Origin: Burkholderiales bacterium
GTDB taxonomy: Bacteria; Pseudomonadota; Gammaproteobacteria; Burkholderiales; Burkholderiaceae
Direction of reading: 5' to 3'
Length of the DNA stretch: 6,094 bases
Assembly: GCA_903643055.1 (NCBI GenBank)
Contig: CAHJWV010000286.1
Coordinates: 1-6,094, forward strand
The notes beneath the pieces were generated by a model. That model worked only from the letters and a program-made list of their open reading frames with translations, searched no databases and was not told the origin of the DNA. This document shows, in pieces, positions 1 through 6,094 of the stretch. Numbering within the stretch: the first letter of the stretch is position 1; each line of letters opens with the position of its first letter. Position numbers and translations under genes: made by a program.

Positions 1-521
1 GCCAGTCGGGTCGATAGCACGACGTTGTCGCTGGACACGTCCTGGGGCCGGACACGGCCCTCGAGGTTGACCTTGTGCTGCTCTTCGTTAACGGTCAGCA
101 GTTGATCACCGGCGACCTTGAGGTCGCCGTTCGGCAACACCTCGCGCACCGACACGCTCAGAGTGACCAGTAGTTTGTTGGCGCGCTGGGTCGTGCCGCC
201 GCCATCGAAGCTGCCGGCCTGTGCGAGCGATCCGCCGTGCTGTCGACCGCTTTGCATCGACGAGAAGCCCAGGCTCAGGTTGTTGTTGCGCTGGGTCGAA
301 GTATCGGTGCTGGTCGATGCGGACGATTGCTCGTAGACCTGGACCGTGATCAGGTCTCCCACCCGGAAGGCCTTGTGGTCACCCGCCAACGAGCGGTAGG
401 TGGCCTCGTCATAGAGACTGGCGGCATGCAGCACCGGGACGCAGAACAAGAAGGACCAACCGATGGACCACAGCGCTCTGCGCGGACGGCCAGCGGCATT
501 GAAGGCGGCAACGTACTTCAC
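1..521 (-). CDS. flgH: Flagellar L-ring protein FlgH (3' end outside window)
   Basis: FlgH forms the outer-membrane L-ring, the bushing through which the flagellar rod passes. The window holds the first 173 codons plus two bases; the C-terminal part lies beyond base 1. I read the start as the GTG at 519-521, which overlaps the flgA stop as GTGA and has an AGAGGT ribosome binding site (528-533) six bases upstream; no in-frame ATG occurs before residue 89. Residues 1-34 look like a signal peptide: basic RPRR at 12-15, a hydrophobic stretch at 17-31, then HAA before SLYD. FlgH hallmarks follow: GDLITVQVYE at 55-64, the Ser/Thr/Asn-rich segment at 66-81, LPNGDLKVAGDQLLTVNEEQ at 129-148 and LEGRVRPQDVSSDN at 153-166. 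The single early cysteine (27) sits in FLFCVP, which does not fit a lipobox, so the protein is probably cut by signal peptidase I rather than lipidated. Family assignment is confident; the missing lipid anchor is inference. Confidence 0.95.
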   Translation of the reverse strand, partial: MKYVAAFNAAGRPRRALWSIGWSFLFCVPVLHAASLYDEATYRSLAGDHKAFRVGDLITVQVYEQSSASTSTDTSTQRNNNLSLGFSSMQSGRQHGGSLAQAGSFDGGGTTQRANKLLVTLSVSVREVLPNGDLKVAGDQLLTVNEEQHKVNLEGRVRPQDVSSDNVVLSTRL

Positions 522-1624
522 TCGCGCACCTCTACTTGGCCCAAACCGACGACGTGAGCCATGATGGATGTCGAGGCATTAGGCAGTTTCACGCGAACCG
601 ATTGCCCGATGGCCGCGTCTTGAAGCACCTCGACCCGAGTCTCGAGGGCAATATCGCCCTGCTGCGTGCGCAGGGTGGCGAAATTGCCGCGCGCCACGGA
701 TGGAACCGGCTCCACGTCGCCTCGAGTGAGCGTCTGACCGGCCGGCACGGAGCGGCGCAGCCGCAGCGTCGCTACGCCGGAGGTCTCGCTCGCGACCGGC
801 GCCGCGCTGCCTCGACCCGGGCCGGACACGGGCCGTGTCGCGTTGGCAGACCAGTTGACATCGCTCAGCATCAGCCCGTCCACGCCATAGCCGCCGAACT
901 GCACCGCTTGCCCGGCCACGAGGTCGCGCGTGGCCACGTAGCCGGGTCCGTAGACATTCACCTCGAATCCGACAGGGACGGAGCGCGCAAACTGGCCGTC
1001 GGCCCATATGTCCACCCACACTGTCTGTCGCCGCGGCGGCGCTGCATCGCTGTGCGACGAAGTCGACGCGGTAACGACGGCGAGCGATGCGGCGCGCGGC
1101 ACGATCTCAACCCTGCCGGCGGGAATCGAGAAGTCGCGCGGGATCTGCAGCGCATTGACCTCGGCGCGCAGCCCCCCAGCCTTCAACGCTTCTCGAAGCC
1201 GGTCCTGAGCAGCGCGAGAAATCGACTCGCCCGCAACCTCTGTCGTTGTCAGCCGGACGCTGCTGCTGGCGACACCATCCGTCCACGCAAGTTGCGCGGC
1301 ATCAACGCCAAGCCGTTGGCGAATCCACTGTGTCAATGCTGCTCGATTCAACTGCACGGCCTCTCCATTCCCCGGGACCCTGCCGAGTGGAAGCGCCATG
1401 AGCCGCTGCAAAAACGCCAGCGAACTGCTGCTGATGTTCGCCACCTCGCCAAGACTCACCTCGCGCCTGCCGGTCTCGACCCGCGGTCGCAGTTCGATGC
1501 GAGCCGATGCGTCTGGCTCACGAGCACATGCTCTATCACTGGCCAAAACGCCAAGACCGATCACCAGCGCCGCCAACGCGATCGAATGCAATTCGAGAGC
1601 GGATGGAAACCTCATGATCAGCAT
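518..1624 (-). CDS. flgA: Flagellar P-ring assembly chaperone FlgA
   Basis: FlgA is a periplasmic chaperone needed for FlgI to polymerise into the P-ring. Starting from the ATG at 1622-1624 the protein is 368 residues. A GTG three bases upstream (1627) and an ATG at 1613-1615 are equally possible starts. None has a clear Shine-Dalgarno, so coupling to flgG (TGATG overlap) is likely. Residues 4-34 form a signal peptide with hydrophobic core SIALAALVIGLGVLA and a likely cut after RACA. An N-terminal domain (about 40-180) includes VSLGEVANIS and LPLGRVP. The C-terminal SAF/ChapFlgA region (about 225-368) shows VATRDLVAGQAV, RRSVPAGQTLTRGDVEPV, VARGNFATL, IGQSVRVKLPNAS and ends GLGQVEVRE. A Gly/Ala/Ser/Pro-rich insert sits near 266-283. 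The protein is much longer than the roughly 220-residue enterobacterial FlgA. Its stop overlaps the flgH start. Confident from the SAF region and its place between flgG and flgH. Confidence 0.93.
   Translation of the reverse strand: MLIMRFPSALELHSIALAALVIGLGVLASDRACAREPDASARIELRPRVETGRREVSLGEVANISSSSLAFLQRLMALPLGRVPGNGEAVQLNRAALTQWIRQRLGVDAAQLAWTDGVASSSVRLTTTEVAGESISRAAQDRLREALKAGGLRAEVNALQIPRDFSIPAGRVEIVPRAASLAVVTASTSSHSDAAPPRRQTVWVDIWADGQFARSVPVGFEVNVYGPGYVATRDLVAGQAVQFGGYGVDGLMLSDVNWSANATRPVSGPGRGSAAPVASETSGVATLRLRRSVPAGQTLTRGDVEPVPSVARGNFATLRTQQGDIALETRVEVLQDAAIGQSVRVKLPNASTSIMAHVVGLGQVEVRE
528..533 (-). promoter_or_regulatory. Ribosome binding site of flgH
   Basis: AGAGGT on the minus strand lies inside the last codons of flgA, six bases before the GTG at 519-521. 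Its spacing is what decides the otherwise unobvious GTG start of flgH. Confidence 0.6.
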
Positions 1625-2442
1625 CACTTGCGCAGGTTGTTGACCATGCCGAGCAACTCATCGGAGGCCTGCACAACTTTCACGCTGGCTTCGTAAGCTC
1701 GCTGCGCCACCATGAGGTTTACCATTTCGTCAACCATCTTGACGTTGGAGCCTTCGAGTGCTCCCTGCAAGAAAGTGCCAATCCCATCCTGGCCTGCGTT
1801 GCCAACGATGGCTTCGCCCGATGCATCGCTGCTGCGGTAGAGGTTGTCTCCTTGTGCCAGCAAGCCGGTCGAGTTCGCAAAGCGCACGAGTTGCAACTGC
1901 CCTGCATTCACCGGCTTCGACTGGTTGGGCACGGTCACGCTCACCGTGCCGTCGGACGCGATGGCGACACCGGTCGCATTCGACGGAATGCTGATGCCGG
2001 GCTTCAACGGCTGGCCGGTCTGCGTGGTCAATACACCGTCGTTGCTGACTTTCAGCGTGCCGGCACGGCTGTACGCAGTCGAGCCATCGGCCAGAGTGAC
2101 TTGCAGAAACCCGTCGCCAACGATTGCCACATCCCATGCCGAACCGGTCGGCGCCGCTGTTCCCGGATCGAAGAGCTTGCCCATGCCGGCGATACCGACG
2201 CCCGAGCCAGTGCGCGGTACCGAAGCCAGTGGCCCAATGTCGCGCGCCGGATCGGCTGGCAGCGCCGCGCCGGCGGCGCCCCGGCCCATCGCACTGTTGT
2301 CGATCATCATGAGGTCGGTGAAATTGACACGCCCCTTCTTGAATCCTGTCGTACTCACGTTGGCGAGGTTGTTGGCAATGGTGTCGACATTGAGTTGCTG
2401 GGCTTGCATGCCGGTGGCACCGATGTAGAGCGCGTCAAACAT
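1624..2442 (-). CDS. flgG: Flagellar distal rod protein FlgG
   Basis: FlgG is the distal rod subunit of the flagellar axle. It is exported by the type III apparatus (FlhA/FlhB) and crosses the periplasm inside the P and L rings. The 272-residue protein starts at the ATG at 2440-2442, eight bases after an AGGAGG site. Residues 1-45 are the N-terminal rod helix with the family motif NNLANVSTTGFKK (24-36) followed by FTDLM. The central domain has WDVAIVGDGFLQV, TAYSRAGTLKVSNDGVL and GQLQLVRFANSTGLLAQGDN. The C-terminal helix contains LEGSNVKMVDEMVNLMVAQR and ends ELLGMVNNLRK. The segment between FTDLM and GSGVGIA (residues 46-78) is unlike the enterobacterial one: it lacks the YQTIRQPG stretch and is about ten residues longer. 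No signal peptide is present, as expected for a type III substrate. FlgE or FlgF could share these motifs, but length, the FlgG-like C-terminus and gene order favour FlgG. Confidence 0.95.
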   Translation of the reverse strand: MFDALYIGATGMQAQQLNVDTIANNLANVSTTGFKKGRVNFTDLMMIDNSAMGRGAAGAALPADPARDIGPLASVPRTGSGVGIAGMGKLFDPGTAAPTGSAWDVAIVGDGFLQVTLADGSTAYSRAGTLKVSNDGVLTTQTGQPLKPGISIPSNATGVAIASDGTVSVTVPNQSKPVNAGQLQLVRFANSTGLLAQGDNLYRSSDASGEAIVGNAGQDGIGTFLQGALEGSNVKMVDEMVNLMVAQRAYEASVKVVQASDELLGMVNNLRK

Positions 2443-2450
2443 TCAAATCT

Positions 2451-2456
2451 CCTCCT
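2451..2456 (-). promoter_or_regulatory. Ribosome binding site of flgG
   Basis: A perfect AGGAGG on the minus strand, within CAGGAGGAGA, ends eight bases before the flgG ATG. It lies in the 31-base gap after the flgF stop, so flgG can initiate independently rather than by strict coupling. Confidence 0.8.
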
Positions 2457-2473
2457 GAATCAATTTCTGCAAA

Positions 2474-3265
2474 TTACGAGAGGTCACCGAGCTTGCGAAT
2501 CGCCGTGCCGACCATCTCGTCATAGCCTTGCGCGATCTTCTGCATGGACTCGACATGCCGCATCGTTTGGATCAGGTGCACCATCTCCTGTGTCGAACTG
2601 ACGTTGCCGTTCTCGAGCGCGGCTTGCCGCAGCCGCACGTCGGCGTCCGCCATCGGCGTCATGTTGTTGCCCGCGTTCATCAACCCGCCGCCCAGCCTCT
2701 GCATTTCGCCTGGCTTGTCGAAGCGCACAACCTTGAGTTGGGCAATCGGGGTTCCTGGCGAAGCCGCTGCAGGCCCGCTGGTGGCGTCGGGCTCGGTGAT
2801 GTTGCCGGCCGCGTCGATAACGGGCGTCTGCGTGGTCAGATAGATTTCCCCGGCCTTGCCCATGACCGGCTCGCCTTGAGCCGTCACCAGACGACCACGC
2901 GCATCGACCTGAAAATTGCCCTGCCTCGTGTAAGCGGGGCCCGAGTTGGTCGTGACTTCGAAAAATCCTTCGCTCGCAATGGCCAAGTCGAGCGGTTGAC
3001 CCGTGGTTTTGAGCGTCCCGGGCCGGCTGTCGAGCATTACCGTCATCGCACCTGGCGGAAGTGCCAGCGAATCGCCGTTCGCCGTCCCGGGGGCGAACGT
3101 GCCGGCAACTGCGGCATCCTCGAATGCATCGACGAAGGACTTTGCCGCAACGATCTCCCTTTTGTAGGCGGGCGTCGAAACGTTGGCAAGATTGCCGGCG
3201 ATGCTGTCAAGGCGCCGCATGTCCTGCTGCATGGCAACGAGCGCGATGGCGAGGACCTGCTGCAT
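2474..3265 (-). CDS. flgF: Flagellar proximal rod protein FlgF
   Basis: FlgF is a rod subunit of the flagellar axle, exported by the flagellar type III system and placed below FlgG. I choose the ATG at 3263-3265 (263 residues) because an AGGAGG lies exactly six bases upstream. The frame stays open to an ATG at 3445 inside flhA, but that 60-residue extension looks non-coding. The rod signature NLANVSTPAYKRE is at about 25-37. The central domain has PLDLAIASEGFFEV, PAYTRQGNFQVDARGRLVTA and PIAQLKVVRFDKPGEMQRLG. The C-terminal helix has RQAALENGNVSSTQEMVHLI and ends in a coiled segment (MRHVESMQKIAQGYDEMV). The N-terminus (MQQVLAIALVAMQQDMRRLD) differs from the usual MDRLIY-type FlgF start. The stop (TAA) is 31 bases before flgG. 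The main alternative is another rod or hook paralogue (FlgG or FlgE); position directly before flgG and the length favour FlgF. Confidence 0.9.
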   Translation of the reverse strand: MQQVLAIALVAMQQDMRRLDSIAGNLANVSTPAYKREIVAAKSFVDAFEDAAVAGTFAPGTANGDSLALPPGAMTVMLDSRPGTLKTTGQPLDLAIASEGFFEVTTNSGPAYTRQGNFQVDARGRLVTAQGEPVMGKAGEIYLTTQTPVIDAAGNITEPDATSGPAAASPGTPIAQLKVVRFDKPGEMQRLGGGLMNAGNNMTPMADADVRLRQAALENGNVSSTQEMVHLIQTMRHVESMQKIAQGYDEMVGTAIRKLGDLS

Positions 3266-3271
3266 CAACAG

Positions 3272-3277
3272 CCTCCT
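3272..3277 (-). promoter_or_regulatory. Ribosome binding site deciding the flgF start
   Basis: A perfect AGGAGG on the minus strand lies six bases before the ATG at 3263-3265. This places the flgF start well downstream of the longest open frame, which would run back into flhA. Confidence 0.85.
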
Positions 3278-3304
3278 GGAGAATGTTTGATCATGGCCGG
3301 CGAT

Positions 3305-3319
3305 GCCCACATCGTGGGC
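3305..3319 (-). other. Short hairpin in the flhA-flgF gap
   Basis: A perfect six-base inverted repeat with a three-base loop (GCCCAC, ATC, GTGGGC) lies in the 79-base gap between the flhA stop and the flgF start (3266-3344), the longest non-coding stretch in the window. No run of T follows on the minus strand, so it does not look like an intrinsic terminator. It may affect mRNA stability between the gate and rod parts of the operon, or be chance in GC-rich DNA. I found no sigma-54 (GGCAC/TTGC) or sigma-28 type promoter in the gap. Confidence 0.35.
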
Positions 3320-3344
3320 CGCATGCGAAGGGAGGTAAGTGAAG

Positions 3345-5408
3345 TCATAGCGCAACGACGCTCCAGGACTTGAGCTCGACGCTTTGGGGTATCTCGGCCA
3401 TCGAGAGCACCCGCAGATGCGGCATGACCCGTTCCGACAGTGCACGGATGTGACGACGCAGGTCGGGCGCGCACAGCAACACGGGCAACAGGTTGCTCTT
3501 CATCATCCGCTCGGCTTGCTGAACCAGGCGCGCAATGAACTGCTCGGCCAGCTTCGGGTCCAGCACGAACGCCTGTGGAGGCTCCTTGTCCTTCGCATTC
3601 TGAAAGTTATTGAGCAATTCGCTTTCGATTGCCGGATCGAGCGTCATGACCTGCAGGGCGTCGGCCTCCCCGATGAGTTCTTGGCAAATGGCGTGCCCCA
3701 GGCGACGGCGCACACACTCGGTCAGATAGCCGACGTCCTTGCTCTGCCGACCCGCATCGGCCAGCGTCTCCAAGATGGCTTCGACGTGTCGGATCGAGAC
3801 TTTTTCCCGCAGAAGGCTCTGCAGAACACGCTGAACGTCGCTGACGGAAAGGACCGTGGGGATCAATTCCTCGACGAGCCCCGGCTGCATCGCTCGAGCA
3901 CGAGTCAGCACCTTCTCGGTCTCCGCACGGCTCAGCAGCGCAGCCGATTCGCGACGAAGCACCTCGGTCAGATGTGTCATGAACACGGTGGGGCCATCGA
4001 CCAGCGTAAACTTTGCGGCGGACGCTGCCTCGCGCTGTGACTCATCGATCCAGAGCGCCGGCAATCCGTAGGTCGGGTCGCGCGTCACTTCGCCAGGGAT
4101 GCTGCGGACATCGCCCGAAGGATGAATCGCCAGCAACCGCTCCGGTCGAACCTGTCCGCGGGCACAGACCGCACCGTCCAGCACGATCTCATACTTGTCC
4201 GGCGCGAACTTGCGCACTTCGTGAAAGCCCACGCGCGGCAGCACCACACCGAGTTCCTGCGCGTGCTGCGCGCGAAATGCCGCAATACGCTCAAGCAAGG
4301 GTGCGCCCGGCTCTGCCACCAGCGGAGCCCAATGCGTCCCGACGTTGACAGCGACCGGCTCCACCGCCGGCACGGCATACGCATCTTCGCTCTCGTTGCG
4401 GTTCAGCGTGACGGAGTCCGCCTCCGGTTTTTCGGCAATCTGATCCGCCGTCGACTTGAGTCGATAGGCCACGGCTGCCGTGAACAGGATGAGCGCCATC
4501 AGCGCAAGGGTTGCCAGGACCGGAATCCCGGGCAACAGCAGCAGTCCGGCCAGCACTACGGACACCATCATGAGGGTCTTGGGAAACGAGGTGATCTGTC
4601 GCAGTACCTCGGCGCTCAGATTTGCGTCGGAGGCAGAGCGGGTGACGATGATGCCGGTTCCGACAGCGATAACCAGGGCCGGCACCTGGGTCACGATGCC
4701 ATCACCAATCGTCAGAAGGGTGTAGGTCTGAAGGGCTTGGCCCCAGGCCAGGCCGTGCTGCATGACACCAATCACCAGGCCGCCAACAATGTTGATCAGC
4801 ATGATGATGATCCCAGCGATGGCGTCGCCCTTGACGAACTTGCTGGCGCCATCCATGGCGCCGTAGAAGCCGGCCTCCTTCTCCAGATTCTTGCGCCGGC
4901 GCTGCGCCTCGACTTGATCGATGAACCCCATGTTCAGATCGGCATCGATGCTCATTTGCTGCCCTGGCATGCTGTCGAGGGTGAAACGCGCGGCCACCTC
5001 GGATACCCGTTGTGCACCGCTGGTCACCACCACGTACTGCACCACGATAAGGATGAGAAAGACAATCAGACCGATGACGTAGTTGCCACCGACCACGAAC
5101 GAGCCAATCGCCGCAATCACCTTGCCCGCATTGCCGTCCGACAGGATCAGGCGCGTCGCCGCGACGTTGAGCGACAGCCTGAATAGCGTCGCGATCAACA
5201 GCAAGGACGGAAAGGTCGAGAATTCGACCGGCCGCGCCATGTAGAAGGTCAACAGCAGAACAAGGAACGCGAAACTGAAATTGGTCAGGATCAGGAAATC
5301 GAGCAGGCCGGCCGGGATCGGCGCGAACAGCACCACCAGAACGCCGAGCACGAGCACGACCATCGCAACATCGCTGTGGCGCCCGACGTAGAGCTTCAGC
5401 GCATTCAT
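3345..5408 (-). CDS. flhA: Flagellar export gate protein FlhA
   Basis: FlhA is the large export-gate subunit of the flagellar type III secretion apparatus. Its membrane part couples ion flow to export, and its cytoplasmic ring docks chaperone-substrate complexes. The protein is complete at 687 residues, the usual family length. The N-terminal half carries about eight membrane segments between residues 15 and 315. The FHIPEP-family signature is clear: FRLSLNVAATRLIL near 76-89, RFTLDSMPGQQMSIDADLN at 141-159, and FVKGDAIAGI with Asp195, which should match the Asp208 studied in Salmonella. A polar linker (about 320-365) leads to the cytoplasmic domain with DPTYGLPALWID (444-455), LSVSDVQRVLQSLLREKVSI (520-539) and a C-terminal MAEIPQSVELKSW. 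The ATG overlaps the flhB stop as ATGA, with AAGGGA (5417-5422) eight bases upstream. Type III injectisome SctV/InvA proteins are the main alternative, but the flagellar neighbours argue for FlhA. I see no frameshift or missing key residue. Confidence 0.97.
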   Translation of the reverse strand: MNALKLYVGRHSDVAMVVLVLGVLVVLFAPIPAGLLDFLILTNFSFAFLVLLLTFYMARPVEFSTFPSLLLIATLFRLSLNVAATRLILSDGNAGKVIAAIGSFVVGGNYVIGLIVFLILIVVQYVVVTSGAQRVSEVAARFTLDSMPGQQMSIDADLNMGFIDQVEAQRRRKNLEKEAGFYGAMDGASKFVKGDAIAGIIIMLINIVGGLVIGVMQHGLAWGQALQTYTLLTIGDGIVTQVPALVIAVGTGIIVTRSASDANLSAEVLRQITSFPKTLMMVSVVLAGLLLLPGIPVLATLALMALILFTAAVAYRLKSTADQIAEKPEADSVTLNRNESEDAYAVPAVEPVAVNVGTHWAPLVAEPGAPLLERIAAFRAQHAQELGVVLPRVGFHEVRKFAPDKYEIVLDGAVCARGQVRPERLLAIHPSGDVRSIPGEVTRDPTYGLPALWIDESQREAASAAKFTLVDGPTVFMTHLTEVLRRESAALLSRAETEKVLTRARAMQPGLVEELIPTVLSVSDVQRVLQSLLREKVSIRHVEAILETLADAGRQSKDVGYLTECVRRRLGHAICQELIGEADALQVMTLDPAIESELLNNFQNAKDKEPPQAFVLDPKLAEQFIARLVQQAERMMKSNLLPVLLCAPDLRRHIRALSERVMPHLRVLSMAEIPQSVELKSWSVVAL

Positions 5409-6094
5409 ACTCGTTGTCCCTTGGCCGGTATCGATCCCGCCGCCCGTCTGAGGGCATCGCGTCGAGCGAATACCCAGACAACGATGCGTGCGACCTGGGC
5501 GTACATGTCAGGCCGCACGTACTGATCGATCGCCAAGTCCCGGTACAGCGCGCGCGAGACTCGGGCTCTGCACCATCGGAATATGGTGTCGAGCGGCAAT
5601 CTGACGCATCGCTGCGGCCATGAAACCCCTTCCCTTGGCCAGCAGTTGGGGGGAGTCCATTTCTCCGTGCACATAGCGCAGCGCAACAGCGATGTGGGTC
5701 GGATTGGTGATAAGCACGTCCGCCTTGCGCGTACTTCGCAACGCCAGACTGCGTTTAAGCATGTCGCGCCGGAGTTCACGCCGGCGCGTCCGGATCCGGG
5801 GATCGCCGTCGCGGTTCTTGGCCTCGTCCTTCAATTCGCGTCGGCTCATGCGCATTTTCTTCGCGAACTCACGAAGGCTGTAGATCCAGTCCAGCAGTGC
5901 GATGAGCGCCAACGTGGCGGCAAGCTTCAACCCGAGCGAGCCAAGATCGCCCAACAGCGCCTTGAACAGCGCAATGGGCGTGAGGCTGGCCAATTGATAG
6001 AACTGGGTAAGGAGCGATCTCAGCGCAAACCAGGCGACCGTGCTCAGCAGTAACAATTTGAGGATCGCTCTCAGTCCCAGAAAAAGCGTCCGGA
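5405..6094 (-). pseudogene. flhB: Flagellar export gate protein FlhB, 5' end outside window, frameshifted near the 3' end
   Basis: FlhB sits beside FlhA in the export gate and switches substrate class after cutting itself between Asn and Pro of NPTH. The window holds about the last 230 codons; the first three membrane segments or so lie beyond 6094, and the frame is open to the edge. Visible in order: two hydrophobic stretches (LLLLSTVAWFALRSLL and LAATLALIALLDWIYSL), the basic linker MSRRELKDEAKNRDGDPRIR, the cleavage motif ADVLITNPTHIAVALRY (NPTH codons 5694-5705) and AKGRGFMAAAMRQIAARHHIP. After PSLAR (ending at 5550) the frame runs into unrelated AVPGLGDRSVRAA and stops at 5508-5510. The expected continuation ALYRDLAIDQYVRPDMYAQV and the rest to KGQRV is in another frame, ending in a TGA at 5405-5407 that overlaps the flhA start. 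The break lies in a GC-dinucleotide tract missing one repeat unit. It could be a true mutation or a sequencing error; if real, the conserved end of the cytoplasmic domain is lost. Confidence 0.85.
5548..5556 (-). repeat. GC-dinucleotide tract at the flhB frameshift
   Basis: Nine alternating bases, CGCGCGCGC on the minus strand, lie exactly where the FlhB reading frame changes. Adding one two-base unit would restore SLARALYRDL, the family-conserved sequence. Such a tract is prone to replication slippage and also to base-calling or assembly errors. Confidence 0.8.

Noticed and set aside
536..1696. Long plus-strand open frame (386 codons) opposite flgA and the end of flgG
   Set aside because: Its translation is Arg/His/Pro-rich with no recognisable motif and is fully antisense to well-supported genes. 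Such frames are common in GC-rich DNA.
1852..2601. Plus-strand open frame (249 codons) opposite flgG and the end of flgF
   Set aside because: It crosses a gene junction on the other strand, has no start-site signal or known motif, and is antisense to conserved rod proteins.
3305..3319. Intrinsic terminator after flhA
   Set aside because: The stem is only six base pairs and no run of T follows on the transcribed strand.
3266..3445. 60-residue N-terminal extension of FlgF reaching back into flhA
   Set aside because: The extension has Cys/Ser/Arg-rich, non-family sequence inside flhA, while the ATG at 3263-3265 has a perfect AGGAGG at six bases.
4122..5186. Plus-strand open frame (354 codons) opposite flhA
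   Set aside because: The His/Gln/Asp-rich translation resembles no family and mirrors the conserved membrane half of FlhA, so it is a shadow of codon bias.
5508..5556. Programmed ribosomal frameshifting in flhB
   Set aside because: There is no heptameric slip site or downstream stimulatory structure I can see, and FlhB is not known to use frameshifting. A dinucleotide slip or sequencing error is simpler.
1..6094. Type III injectisome rather than flagellum
   Set aside because: FlhA and FlhB have injectisome homologues, but rod proteins FlgF and FlgG and ring proteins FlgA and FlgH are specific to flagella.

Overview
This window is one block of flagellar genes. All of them lie on the minus strand and are packed tightly enough to form a single operon. 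In transcription order (right to left in window coordinates) they are flhB (5' end cut by the window edge, and frameshifted), flhA, flgF, flgG, flgA and flgH (3' end cut by the window edge). FlgA (P-ring chaperone) and FlgH (L-ring subunit) imply a Gram-negative, diderm bacterium. The DNA is GC-rich, and long antisense shadow frames lie opposite every gene. Together with the protein types this points to a proteobacterium. I lean towards Betaproteobacteria, but that is a weak impression and an alphaproteobacterium is possible.

Region by region: 6094-5405 encodes the C-terminal part of the export-gate protein FlhB, whose reading frame breaks at a GC-dinucleotide tract at 5548-5556. 5408-3345 is an intact FlhA. 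3344-3266 is the only real gap between genes (79 nt), holding a short hairpin and the flgF ribosome binding site but no promoter I can recognise. 3265-2474 is FlgF (proximal rod), 2442-1624 is FlgG (distal rod), 1624-518 is FlgA, and 521-1 is the first 173 codons of FlgH. Stop and start codons overlap at flhB/flhA (ATGA), flgG/flgA (TGATG) and flgA/flgH (GTGA). This suggests translational coupling.

The products act in sequence in building one organelle. FlhB and FlhA are the membrane gate that exports rod and hook subunits. FlgF and FlgG build the rod. FlgA and FlgH are exported by the Sec pathway to build the P and L rings around that rod. Three features differ from the textbook Salmonella or E. 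coli versions: FlgG has a divergent and longer insert after its N-terminal helix, FlgF has an unusual N-terminus, and FlgH lacks a lipobox cysteine. With the flhBA-flgFGAH gene order, this suggests a secondary (lateral or Flag-2-like) or alphaproteobacterial-type flagellar system rather than the standard peritrichous set. This is inference from sequence features and memory of the families.

I see no mobile element, CRISPR array, RNA gene or unknown system. The observation most worth checking is the flhB frameshift, which is either a sequencing error or evidence that the flagellar locus is inactivated or switchable.
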